Counted from the first letter of the stretch, positions 1 to 6,999 are shown. The stretch is DNA of 10,676 bases from an uncultured Alphaproteobacteria bacterium (GCA_903933475.1 CAIZKE010000027.1:1-10676), one strand, 5' to 3'. Program-made: numbers and translations. The notes: a model not told the origin generated them from the letters alone.

Positions 1-638
1 CCCATATCGAGCAGGGTCGGGTCTTCCCGGGCGGTCAGGGTCTCCGGCAGGGCCGCCGACAGGACAGACTCCAGGCCGGGGGTCAGGTAGGCGGGTGGGG
101 CATTGGATTCGACGGGCGCGGGCAGGGGCGCGCCCAGGGTCATGGGTCCGGTGGGCGTCTGCAGAGCCGGAGCTTCAGAAACGGGAGTCGCGGACCCCTT
201 CGAAGCTTCGTTCAGGCTGCCCCGGCGTATCAGGTTCCAGGCAAAAATCGCCGAAAGGATGAGAAGGCCGGCGAGAAGCATGAGCCGGAGGCGCGGGTCA
301 GCCATGCGCCGGACGCCGACAGGGGGTCGCAGGGCGTCGTTCCGGTCCGGATCGTCAGCCTTGAAGCGGGCGATCGCGGCGTCCCCGGGCAGGCCCAGGG
401 CCTGAGCATAGGCCCGCAGGTACCCGATGGTGAAGGGGCGGCTAGGCAGGTCTCCCAGGCTAAGAGATTCGAGGGCCTCCACGTGGGCGGGCCGGATTCG
501 GGTCAGGGCGGTGATGTCCGCTACGCTCAGCCCCCGGGCTTCCCGGAGGGTGCGCAGGGCCGCGCCAACATGCTCTCCGCCCTGCAGGTCGGGGGCAGGG
601 ATGGCCGTCCCGGCCAGCATCTCCACCTCTTCAGTCAT
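1..638 (-). CDS. RodZ-like helix-turn-helix membrane protein (3' end outside window)
   Basis: About 212 codons are visible before the window edge cuts off the C-terminus. Residues about 23-85 form an Xre/RodZ-type helix-turn-helix (HTH_25 family), recognisable from LREARGLSVADI, TRIRPAHVEALE and the FTIGYLRAYAQALGL ending. One strongly hydrophobic segment follows at about 117-138 (LMLLAGLLILSAIFAW), flanked by arginines. After it comes a Pro/Ala-rich stretch that is probably periplasmic. The layout of cytoplasmic HTH, single membrane helix and low-complexity outer part is that of RodZ-like proteins, which link the cytoskeleton to the envelope. This copy lies beside ptsP, so I do not call it rodZ. 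The ATG at 638 has a weak ribosome site. A second in-frame ATG at 620 (codon 7) has AGAGG five bases upstream and may be the true start. It lies 75 bp downstream of ptsP in the same direction and probably shares its transcript. Confidence 0.82.
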   Translation of the reverse strand, partial: MTEEVEMLAGTAIPAPDLQGGEHVGAALRTLREARGLSVADITALTRIRPAHVEALESLSLGDLPSRPFTIGYLRAYAQALGLPGDAAIARFKADDPDRNDALRPPVGVRRMADPRLRLMLLAGLLILSAIFAWNLIRRGSLNEASKGSATPVSEAPALQTPTGPMTLGAPLPAPVESNAPPAYLTPGLESVLSAALPETLTAREDPTLLDM

Positions 639-713
639 GGCCGCGCCGACCCCCGCGAAAGCGGTCTGGCGATAGCATGCCGATGGAGGGAGGCCAATTG
701 CCGCCAGATGGAC

Positions 714-2984
714 TCAGATGGCCAGGTAGAGCTTGCGGGCCAGGGTCTCGACCTCGTTCCGGATCGACCCCGCGGTGCTACGGATCAGGCTCTGGACCCC
801 CCGGCGGGCCGCTGCGCGGTCGCAGGAGAGGACCATCTGCTTGACCGGTCCGATACCCGCCGGGGGCATGGAAAGGGCCTCGAAGCCCAGGGCCACCAGG
901 GCGAAGGCTTCAAGGGGACGTCCCGCCATCTCCCCGCAGACGGACACCGGAGTCCCGGTCTCGGCGCAGGCCTTCTGGATCATCTCCAGGGCGCGCAGGG
1001 CCGGCGGCGAGAGGAAGTCGTACCGTTCAGAGACCCGGGGATTCCCGCGGTCCGCAGCGAAAAGATACTGCATCAGGTCATTTGTTCCCACGCTGACGAA
1101 GTCCGTCATGGGCAGGAGGGCGTCCAGGTGCCAGATCACCGAAGGGGCCTCGATCATGGCGCCGACATCCAGCCGGGCGGGCTCCGGCCTTCCACGTCTG
1201 AGCGCCCAGGCCACTTCCAGGTCCACCAGGGCCCGGGCGGCGCGGAATTCGTCAACGCTGGCGACCAGGGGGAACATGATCTTCAGCGGACGTCCCTGGG
1301 AGGCTGCGATCAGCGCCCGAAGCTGGAGGCGCAGGAGGGCGGGGCGGTCCAGGCCCATGCGCACGGCGCGCCAGCCCAGGGCTGGATTGTCCTCCCGCTC
1401 GGCCTCCATGTAGGGCAGGACCTTGTCCCCCCCGAGGTCCAGGGTCCGGAAGGTCACGGGCAGGCCCCCGGCTGCGTCCATGACCCGGCTGTAGAGGGCC
1501 GTCTGGGCCGTCAGTCTTGGCATCTCCTCGGCGACCATGAACTGGAACTCGGTGCGGAAGAGCCCAATCCCCTCGGCGCCTGCGTCGCTCAGCATGTCCA
1601 GATCGACGTCCAGGCCGGCGTTCATCAGCAGCTGGATCTTGGCCCCGTCCTGGGTGATGGCGGGCCGGTCCCGCAGTCGGGCGAACTCGGCGCGCCTCTG
1701 CAACCGGACGTCGAGGCGGGCCTTGAGGGCCTTCACCACGTCTGGACGCGGCCGCAGGTAGGCCTCCGCCGTCTCGGCGTCGACGATGACGATGTCGCCT
1801 TCCGAGACCTTGTCCCGCAGGCCCGCAAGACGTCCGACACAGGGAATGTCCAGGGCCCGGGCGACGATGGAGGCGTGGCTGGCCGTGGATCCCTCCTCAA
1901 GGAGAAGGCCCTTCAGCCGGGTTCGGTCGTACTCCAGGAGGTCGGCGGGCCCGAGGTTCCGGGCGATGAGGATGGCGTTCTCGGGCAGGTCGCGAACCAG
2001 GGCGGCGTGACCCGAAAGGTGTCGCAACAGCCGGTCCGCCAGGTCTTCGAAGTCATGGAGCCGCTCGCGCAGGTAAGGGTCCCGGGCCTGCCCCAGCCGG
2101 GCGCGGTGCTCGGACCGGACCCGCTCCACTGCAGCCTCGGCGGTGAGACCATTACGCACGGCGTCCTCGAGGGAGCGCCGCCACCCCCGGTCGTGTGCAA
2201 ACATCCGATAGGTCTCGAGCACCTCGTAGGAGGCCTCCACCAGGCCGTGCTGGCCCTCGAGCATACCGTCGATCTGGGCCTGGAGGGCCGTGACGGCCGC
2301 CTTCAGTCGATCCTCCTCGGCGCCGACGTCCTCGGCGAGCAGGTCCGACGGTGCCATCGGCGGCTCGTGCAGGACCGCGACTCCAAGGGCGAGGCCCTCT
2401 GCGAAGCGCGCACCCTTCAGCCGCTCGGGCTTCTTTGGCACCAGGTCGATATTCTTGAGGGTTCCCTCTGCAGCAATCTCCCCCCCGGCCACCATCTCGG
2501 CCAGGACCATGGCGATGATCTGCAGGTCCTCGACCTCATCCTCGGAGTAGACCCGCTCGGTCCGGTTCTGGACCACCAGCACGCCGATGGCCCGGCCGCC
2601 GCGCAACAGGGGCACGCCCATGAAGGCGTGGAAGGGGTCCTCTCCCGTCTCCGGCCTGTAGGAGAAGGCGGGGTGAGCGGGGGCGTCGGAAAGGTTGAGC
2701 GGCCGGCCAAGGCGCATGATGTCGCCCACCAGGCCTTCCCCTGGCTTCATCCGTGTCAGGTGAACGGCGTCCGGGGACAGGCCCTGCGTGGCAAACAGTT
2801 CCATATGGCCGTCGCCCTGGCGCATGTAGAGCGAGCAGACCTCCGCCACCATCGACTGGGCGATGATGCGAACCACCATGTCGAGGCGCGCCTGGACAGG
2901 TCCGCCCGAGGCGAGGGCCTCACGGATCTGCCGGAGCAGGCTCCGCTGGCCCCTGACGGCGAAACTGGAGGTCGGAGTTGGCAA
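714..2984 (-). CDS. ptsP: Phosphoenolpyruvate-protein phosphotransferase PtsP (EI-Ntr), GAF-containing
   Basis: This enzyme takes phosphate from phosphoenolpyruvate onto a histidine and passes it to NPr, starting the nitrogen phosphotransferase cascade in the cytoplasm. The 756-residue product has an N-terminal GAF domain (about 30-165), the NPr-binding helical region (about 185-310), the swivelling phosphohistidine domain (about 335-410) and the C-terminal PEP-binding barrel (about 440-730). The active histidine is His370 in STASHASIVAR. EGIGLFRTEF (471-480), GTNDLMQY (633-640) and the catalytic Cys683 in VCGEMAG are intact. In Caulobacter the GAF domain is reported to sense glutamine and link nitrogen starvation to (p)ppGpp; that role here is inferred. 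The open frame extends 151 codons upstream, but that part is Arg/Pro-rich and overlaps the phosphatase gene. The TTG at 2984, five bases after GAGG, gives the family's normal length. No other ATG or GTG fits before the GAF domain. Confidence 0.95.
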   Translation of the reverse strand: MPTPTSSFAVRGQRSLLRQIREALASGGPVQARLDMVVRIIAQSMVAEVCSLYMRQGDGHMELFATQGLSPDAVHLTRMKPGEGLVGDIMRLGRPLNLSDAPAHPAFSYRPETGEDPFHAFMGVPLLRGGRAIGVLVVQNRTERVYSEDEVEDLQIIAMVLAEMVAGGEIAAEGTLKNIDLVPKKPERLKGARFAEGLALGVAVLHEPPMAPSDLLAEDVGAEEDRLKAAVTALQAQIDGMLEGQHGLVEASYEVLETYRMFAHDRGWRRSLEDAVRNGLTAEAAVERVRSEHRARLGQARDPYLRERLHDFEDLADRLLRHLSGHAALVRDLPENAILIARNLGPADLLEYDRTRLKGLLLEEGSTASHASIVARALDIPCVGRLAGLRDKVSEGDIVIVDAETAEAYLRPRPDVVKALKARLDVRLQRRAEFARLRDRPAITQDGAKIQLLMNAGLDVDLDMLSDAGAEGIGLFRTEFQFMVAEEMPRLTAQTALYSRVMDAAGGLPVTFRTLDLGGDKVLPYMEAEREDNPALGWRAVRMGLDRPALLRLQLRALIAASQGRPLKIMFPLVASVDEFRAARALVDLEVAWALRRGRPEPARLDVGAMIEAPSVIWHLDALLPMTDFVSVGTNDLMQYLFAADRGNPRVSERYDFLSPPALRALEMIQKACAETGTPVSVCGEMAGRPLEAFALVALGFEALSMPPAGIGPVKQMVLSCDRAAARRGVQSLIRSTAGSIRNEVETLARKLYLAI

Positions 2985-3024
2985 TGGCCCCTCGCGGCGG
3001 GAGGAAACCCTCTTCCCCGCCGGC

Positions 3025-3049
3025 CTTTTAGCAGGAAGGGGTGACAGAA
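3025..3049 (-). promoter_or_regulatory. Candidate ptsP promoter
   Basis: On the minus strand GCTAAAAG (3025-3032) matches the Caulobacter housekeeping -10 consensus GCTANAWC except for the last base. It lies about 40 bases upstream of the TTG start of ptsP. Ten bases further upstream, TTCTGTC (3043-3049) is only a poor match to TTGACGS, so the -35 is unconvincing. This would give ptsP a promoter separate from the phosphatase gene. Confidence 0.3.
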
Positions 3050-3099
3050 CGGAAAACAAATGCCCGTGCGGCAGGCGTCCAGGAAGTCCGGTGCCTGCC
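3050..3099 (-). terminator. Terminator-like hairpin after the phosphatase gene
   Basis: A perfect 7-bp inverted repeat, GGCAGGC at 3070-3076 and GCCTGCC at 3093-3099, encloses a 16-base loop and begins 14 bases after the phosphatase stop. On the minus strand it is followed, after about seven bases, by the T-rich stretch ATTTGTTTTCC. The long loop and the gap before the T tract make it a weak intrinsic terminator at best. With the promoter candidate just downstream it would separate the phosphatase from ptsP. Confidence 0.3.
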
Positions 3100-3112
3100 A
3101 GGAAGGCGCCGG

Positions 3113-3823
3113 TCAGCCCGGCGGGCAGGAAATGGGCGCCGCCTTGGCAATTTCTGCCGCTGCGGCCTTGACGTCGGACTGGTAGGCGGGGGTCGCCGAC
3201 ACCCGTGCGTAGACCGCCAGGCCCAGCATGCGCCCGGCCGCCACGTCGCTCGCCCAGTGGACGCGGCAGTCCACCCTGTGCTGGCCGACATCGGAGCCCC
3301 AGGTGCGAATGGCATCTGCGCGGGCCGGGGCGGCGTCGGAAAGGACGAGGGCAAGGAGCCAGCCCAGGCCGGCGTGCCCGCTGGGGTAGGAATAGCCAAG
3401 CTTGTCGCCTTGCCCGGCTGCCACCCCGGGATCGCATGCCGGCCCACCGTCCACCGTGAAGGGGCGCGGTCGCTTCCAGCTGGACTTCGCCTGGTTCATG
3501 GGCCCGACGAAGTCGGTCGCAACCGAAGAGAATAACTTCTGGACCGCCGGGGTCTTGTCTGCCGAGACCTGGACGCCGACGGCGCAGGACAGGGTCTGCA
3601 TGAAGTCGGCGTTGGGGATGTTCGCCTCGCGGATCGCCGCCTTCCAGGCGGGTCCGTCCACGCCGGCGCGGGCGGCCGCGGCGGTCGCGCGGTCAAAGGC
3701 CTCCTGGCTCGACCCGGACGCCGGCGGCGGCGGCAGGAGCCGGACGGCGTCGATGGGGGGCTGGCCAATCAGGTAGCCGCCCATGATCAGGTGAAGCAGG
3801 GAAAGACCCAGCACGTGGGGCAT
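3113..3823 (-). CDS. PAP2-family acid phosphatase (class A type), probably periplasmic
   Basis: The 236-residue product carries the three PAP2/class A non-specific acid phosphatase motifs: KX6RP at Lys113-Pro121, PSGH at 147-150, and R183-X5-His189-X3-Asp193 in the third. His150, Arg183 and His189 would form the phosphotransfer site, with His189 as the nucleophile. In this family the enzyme removes phosphate from small organic phosphates outside the cytoplasm. The N-terminus (about 4-20) is hydrophobic and could be an export signal, although it lacks the usual positive charges and I see no clear cleavage site. Four cysteines (80, 130, 186, 233) fit an exported, disulphide-bonded protein. Motif 3 has His182 where the bacterial class A enzymes usually have Ser before the Arg. 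The ATG start is well supported by AGGAGG eight bases upstream. The substrate is unknown. Confidence 0.9.
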   Translation of the reverse strand: MPHVLGLSLLHLIMGGYLIGQPPIDAVRLLPPPPASGSSQEAFDRATAAAARAGVDGPAWKAAIREANIPNADFMQTLSCAVGVQVSADKTPAVQKLFSSVATDFVGPMNQAKSSWKRPRPFTVDGGPACDPGVAAGQGDKLGYSYPSGHAGLGWLLALVLSDAAPARADAIRTWGSDVGQHRVDCRVHWASDVAAGRMLGLAVYARVSATPAYQSDVKAAAAEIAKAAPISCPPG

Positions 3824-3831
3824 GACTCGGA

Positions 3832-3837
3832 CCTCCT
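3832..3837 (-). promoter_or_regulatory. Ribosome-binding site of the PAP2 phosphatase gene
   Basis: AGGAGG on the minus strand, eight bases before the ATG at 3823, is the strongest Shine-Dalgarno match in the window and fixes this start. Confidence 0.8.
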
Positions 3838-3854
3838 AGGATGACGGGCGCAGG

Positions 3855-3881
3855 GTAATCGCATTGTCGGGGGGCCGTCAC
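3855..3881 (-). promoter_or_regulatory. Candidate promoter of the PAP2 phosphatase gene
   Basis: On the minus strand GTGACGG (3875-3881) matches the -35 consensus TTGACGS at six of seven positions. Twelve bases later GCGATTAC (3855-3862) matches GCTANAWC at five of the seven defined positions. The spacing fits the N10-14 rule, and the likely start site would leave a leader of about 25 bases containing the AGGAGG site. It is interleaved with the opposite-facing promoter candidate at 3864-3892. Confidence 0.45.
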
Positions 3882-3892
3882 CTCGTCATAGT
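3864..3892 (+). promoter_or_regulatory. Candidate promoter of the alpha/beta hydrolase gene
   Basis: TTGTCGG (3864-3870) matches TTGACGS at six of seven positions. CATAGT (3887-3892) matches TATAAT at four of six, with exactly 17 bases between the hexamers TTGTCG and CATAGT. The -10 does not fit the Caulobacter form GCTANAWC well, so the call is tentative. Transcription would start near 3899, giving a leader of about 44 bases. Confidence 0.4.
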
Positions 3893-3902
3893 CGCGCGCT
3901 GA

Positions 3903-3921
3903 CGGCGGCGCCTGACCGCCG
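3903..3921 (+). repeat. Short inverted repeat in the hydrolase leader
   Basis: CGGCGG (3903-3908) and CCGCCG (3916-3921) form a perfect 6-bp stem with a 7-base loop, 22 bases before the hydrolase ATG. It could fold in the transcript leader or be an operator. In DNA this GC-rich such a repeat can also occur by chance. Confidence 0.25.
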
Positions 3922-3942
3922 GGATCCTCTCGGGGGAAACCC

Positions 3943-5676
3943 ATGCGCTACCGGCTGGCCCTGATCGGCCTTGTTCTGATTGCTGCAGGATCACTCCTGG
4001 CCTCGCGGGTTCAGACCGCTGGCGGCGTTCAGGTCCGTGAAGCCCACTGGCGCACAGCCGAGGGTGCAGCAATGTCGGGCCTGCTCTACCGGCCCGCTGG
4101 CCTGGACGGGGGGCGGCGCGCGCCGGCGGTCCTCCTCAGCCACGGCTACATCAATACCCGGGAGATGCAGAGCCCCTTCGCCATCGAGCTCTCGCGGCGG
4201 GGTTTCGTCGTCCTGGCGATGGACATGACCGGGCACGGCGGCTCTGGCGGCAATGTGGGCGCCGCCGGCTTCGGGGGCCCTTCGGCCCTCACCTTCCTGC
4301 GCAGCCAGTCCTTCGTCGATCCGGAGCAGATCGGCCTGGCGGGCCACAGCATGGGCGGCGGCCCGATCCTCGCGGCAGCTCACGCTCAACCCGACGGCTA
4401 CCGCGCCGTGGCGCTGGTGGGCTCCGCCCCGGGGCTCTTCGGGCCCCCGGCCGAGGTCCGCCCGGATTTCCCGCGCAACCTGAACGTGGTCTTCGGAGGG
4501 CTGGATGAGTTCGCCGGCCTCATGTGGCGCTCGCCCAAGGGAACCGACCTGCCCGACTCGGCCAAGCTGAAGCAGGTCTTTGGCGTCTCGTCGGCTGTGG
4601 AGCCCGGCCGGGTGTACGGCGATCCCGCCCTGGGGACCGCCCGCCGCCTTGACCTTCCCCGCGTCACCCATCCCTGGGAGCACTTCTCCTCCGGAGGCGT
4701 GGTGCCCGTCGTCGACTGGATGCAGGCGCGGCTGGAGGGCGAGGGCCATCCCCTGCCGCCCGGAAACCAGATCTGGTTCTGGAAGGAGGTCGGCACCCTC
4801 GTCGGTTTTGGCGGTTTCATCCTGGTCCTGCTGGGGGTCTTCGAGGCCATTCTGGCGCTGCCCTGGCTCGGCGACCTCAGGCGCAGTCCTGAACCCGCCG
4901 TCGCAGTCCGGGGCTCCGGGGGCTGGATCGCCCTTGCCCTCACCGCCGTCCTGCCCGCCCTGACCTACCTGCCATTCATGAAGCTGGGCGAGCACTGGCT
5001 TCCCTCCGCCCAGTTTCCGCAGTGGATCCAGAACCAGTTGCTCGCCTGGGCCCTGCTGAACACCCTCCTGTCCCTCCTGGCGGCACCGTTCCTCCGACGG
5101 GGCCACCCGGACTTCAGCCGGGACATTCCACGCGCGTCAGTGGCGGCCCTCGTGGCAGTCGGAGCCGGCGCCCTGGCCCTGCTGGCCGTGGACCGCTTCC
5201 TGCATGTGGATTTCCGGTTCTGGGTGCTCGGCTTCCGTCCCCTGGACGCGCCGCGATGGGGCGTCTTCCTCACCTACCTGCCGTTCTGGATCCTCCATTC
5301 GGTGATCCTGGTCCGCGGCCTGTGCGCCCTGCTGGCGGTCGATGGCGCCGGACGGCGCTCAACCTACCTGACGGCGGCGGGCGTCCTGGGCGGGGGCTTC
5401 CTGGTCCTGGCTGCGCTGCAGTACGGGACCCTGTTCTCGACGGGCCTGCTTCTGACCCCGACCGAGCCCCTCAATGTCATTGTCGCCCTGCAGTTCATTC
5501 CCCTGTTGGCGATCGTCGGCGTGATCTCGGTCTTCACCTGGCGCCGGACGAACAGCTACCTGCCGGGTGCCCTGATCTGCGCGCTTTTCCTCTGTTGGTA
5601 TGTGACCAGCGGGACGGCCAATCACTGGTCTCCCGAATATGCCATGACCTTCCCGCCTGCGGCGAGGAGCCGGTAG
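3943..5676 (+). CDS. Alpha/beta hydrolase fused to a C-terminal polytopic membrane domain
   Basis: This 577-residue protein has two halves. Residues 4-20 are a hydrophobic N-terminal anchor or signal. Residues about 40-265 are an alpha/beta hydrolase: the oxyanion-region SHGY (66-69), the nucleophile elbow GHSMGG with Ser136, a probable acid at Asp188 (GGLDEF) and a probable His247 (HPWEHF). Residues about 283-556 contain around eight predicted membrane helices, roughly 283-305, 326-346, 365-383, 398-416, 440-461, 475-494, 511-531 and 539-556. The catalytic domain would then sit on the outer face of the inner membrane, if the N-terminal helix orients it as usual. The family suggests ester or peptide-like hydrolysis, but I cannot name a substrate. 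The ribosome site before the ATG is poor. The gene is divergent from the phosphatase and ends 7 bp from the lysC stop. Confidence 0.88.
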   Translation: MRYRLALIGLVLIAAGSLLASRVQTAGGVQVREAHWRTAEGAAMSGLLYRPAGLDGGRRAPAVLLSHGYINTREMQSPFAIELSRRGFVVLAMDMTGHGGSGGNVGAAGFGGPSALTFLRSQSFVDPEQIGLAGHSMGGGPILAAAHAQPDGYRAVALVGSAPGLFGPPAEVRPDFPRNLNVVFGGLDEFAGLMWRSPKGTDLPDSAKLKQVFGVSSAVEPGRVYGDPALGTARRLDLPRVTHPWEHFSSGGVVPVVDWMQARLEGEGHPLPPGNQIWFWKEVGTLVGFGGFILVLLGVFEAILALPWLGDLRRSPEPAVAVRGSGGWIALALTAVLPALTYLPFMKLGEHWLPSAQFPQWIQNQLLAWALLNTLLSLLAAPFLRRGHPDFSRDIPRASVAALVAVGAGALALLAVDRFLHVDFRFWVLGFRPLDAPRWGVFLTYLPFWILHSVILVRGLCALLAVDGAGRRSTYLTAAGVLGGGFLVLAALQYGTLFSTGLLLTPTEPLNVIVALQFIPLLAIVGVISVFTWRRTNSYLPGALICALFLCWYVTSGTANHWSPEYAMTFPPAARSR

Positions 5677-5683
5677 GGCCTGT

Positions 5684-6166
5684 TCAGAGCTGGTCCAGGC
5701 CGTAGGCGGCGTGGAGGGCCCGAACCGCCAGTTCGGTGTAGGCGGCGTCAATCAGGACGGAGATCTTGATTTCCGAAGTCGAAATGACCTGGATGTTGAC
5801 GCCCTTCTCAGCCAGGGCGCCGAACATGGTCTTGGCCACGCCCGCGTGGCTACGCATGCCAACGCCGATCACCGACACCTTGGCGACGTCCTCGTTGACC
5901 TGGACATCCTCGAAACCGACCTGATCCTTGAGGCGGCGGACCACGTCCACCGCTCGTCCCGCGTCCCGCTTGCCGACGGTGAACTCCATGTTGGCCGTAT
6001 CGGCGATCCGGGCATGGCTCTGCACGATCATGTCGACATTGACGTTGGCGTCGGCCAGGGCCCCGAAGATGACCGAGGAGACGCCCGGATGATCGGGCAG
6101 GCCGAACAGGCTGATCTTGGCCTCGTCCCGGCTGTAGGCGACTCCGCTGACGATCCGCTTTTCCAT
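5684..6166 (-). other. Possible internal translation start giving a LysC regulatory (beta) subunit
   Basis: Met257 of LysC (ATG at 6164-6166) is preceded by GAGGA with seven bases between them, an excellent ribosome-site spacing. Starting here would give a 160-residue polypeptide holding only the two ACT domains. In Bacillus and Corynebacterium lysC an in-frame internal start at the equivalent place makes the beta subunit of an alpha2beta2 enzyme. The GAGGA also encodes part of an acidic run (DEEE), so it may be there for protein reasons only. Confidence 0.4.
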
Positions 6167-6934
6167 GATCTCTTCCTCGTCGCACACGATGGTGCCCTGG
6201 CCCGGGGCATCGCCCGGCTCGACAAAACTCGACAGGACCCGCAGCGGCACCTTCTGGGCCATGGCCAGCTCCACCGACCGGGTCTGCAGGACCTTGGCGC
6301 CCAGGGAGGCCATCTCCAACATCTCCTCGTAGGAGATGCGCGCCAGCTTCCGGGCCCGGGACTCGATGCGGGGGTCGGTGGTGTAGACCCCATCGACGTC
6401 CGTGTAGATGTCGCATCGCACAGCCCGCACCGCAGCGGCGATCGCCACGGCGCTGGTGTCGGATCCGCCTCGGCCCAGGGTCGCGATCCGGCCTGAGGTC
6501 GTAACCCCCTGGAAGCCGGCAATGACCGCGATCACGCCTGCGTCCATTGAGGCCGTCAGCGCTTCCGGTGGAACGTCGTCGATGCGCGAGCGCCCGTGGG
6601 CGTCGTCGGCGATGATGGGGACCTGCCAGCCCATCCAGGAACGGGCAGGCAGTCCCATGTTGCGCAGGGTCATGGCCAGGAGGCCGGCGGTCACCTGTTC
6701 GCCTGACGCCACCACGACGTCATATTCGTCATCGGAGGCCGGCAGGCCATCAGCGGCGGGTCCCGCGGCGTCTGTCCAGGCCACGAGCTCGTTGGTCTTG
6801 CCGCTCATGGCAGAGACGACGACCGCGACCCTGTGGCCCGCTGCAGCTTCGGCGGCGACCAGCCTCGCGACGCGCCGGATGCGTTCCAGGTCGGCCACGG
6901 AGGTGCCGCCGAATTTCATGACCAGCCGCGACAT
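5684..6934 (-). CDS. lysC: Aspartate kinase LysC
   Basis: LysC phosphorylates L-aspartate with ATP, the first step to lysine, threonine, methionine and diaminopimelate. The 416-residue product has the N-terminal kinase domain with KFGGTS (7-12), the substrate loop GRGGSDTSA (154-162) and the ATP-site motif DVDGVYTTDPR (179-189). Two ACT regulatory domains follow (about 270-345 and 352-416), the second with the VISTSEIKISVL stretch typical of feedback-inhibited monofunctional enzymes. Length and layout match the lysC group regulated by lysine, threonine or both; which effector applies here is not readable. I chose the ATG at 6934 because the conserved LVMKFGGTSV begins right after it. A TTG three codons upstream (6943) has GGAG six bases before it and is a real alternative. 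The gene is divergent from ubiG, behind a strong promoter candidate, and convergent with the hydrolase gene. Confidence 0.96.
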   Translation of the reverse strand: MSRLVMKFGGTSVADLERIRRVARLVAAEAAAGHRVAVVVSAMSGKTNELVAWTDAAGPAADGLPASDDEYDVVVASGEQVTAGLLAMTLRNMGLPARSWMGWQVPIIADDAHGRSRIDDVPPEALTASMDAGVIAVIAGFQGVTTSGRIATLGRGGSDTSAVAIAAAVRAVRCDIYTDVDGVYTTDPRIESRARKLARISYEEMLEMASLGAKVLQTRSVELAMAQKVPLRVLSSFVEPGDAPGQGTIVCDEEEIMEKRIVSGVAYSRDEAKISLFGLPDHPGVSSVIFGALADANVNVDMIVQSHARIADTANMEFTVGKRDAGRAVDVVRRLKDQVGFEDVQVNEDVAKVSVIGVGMRSHAGVAKTMFGALAEKGVNIQVISTSEIKISVLIDAAYTELAVRALHAAYGLDQL

Positions 6935-6970
6935 GGCTCGCAATCTGCACTCCAGACCGGAAAGAAGGGC

Positions 6971-6999
6971 GTTCTAGCGGGGGGGCGGGGAGGGAGCAA
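6971..6999 (-). promoter_or_regulatory. Probable lysC promoter
   Basis: On the minus strand GCTAGAAC (6971-6978) matches the Caulobacter -10 consensus GCTANAWC at every position. Fourteen bases upstream TTGCTCC (6993-6999) keeps the TTG and the final S of TTGACGS. The spacing is within N10-14. The start site would fall around 6963-6965, about 30 bases before the lysC ATG. The C-rich spacer is unusual. Confidence 0.55.

Noticed and set aside
665..708. 7-bp inverted repeat TCTGGCG/CGCCAGA between ptsP and the HTH gene, considered as a terminator
   Set aside because: The loop is 30 bases and there is no T tract on the minus strand. A 7-bp match over this distance can arise by chance in GC-rich DNA.
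483..3044. An 853-codon open frame on the plus strand opposite ptsP
   Set aside because: Its product is Gly/His/Gln/Asp-rich with no domain I recognise, and it is an exact antisense shadow of a well-conserved gene. Long antisense frames are expected in DNA with GC-rich third codon positions.
2985..3437. Upstream extension of ptsP by 151 codons
   Set aside because: It is Arg/Pro/Gly-rich, overlaps the phosphatase coding sequence by more than 300 bases, and would make the protein far longer than EI-Ntr homologues.
3991..5106. A 371-codon minus-strand frame within the hydrolase gene
   Set aside because: Low-complexity Gly/Gln/Ala composition with no domain, opposite the catalytic domain of a convincing gene.
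5677..5683. Bidirectional terminator between the convergent hydrolase and lysC genes
   Set aside because: Only 7 bp separate the stop codons and I see no hairpin with a T tract there. Any terminator must lie inside the neighbouring coding sequences.
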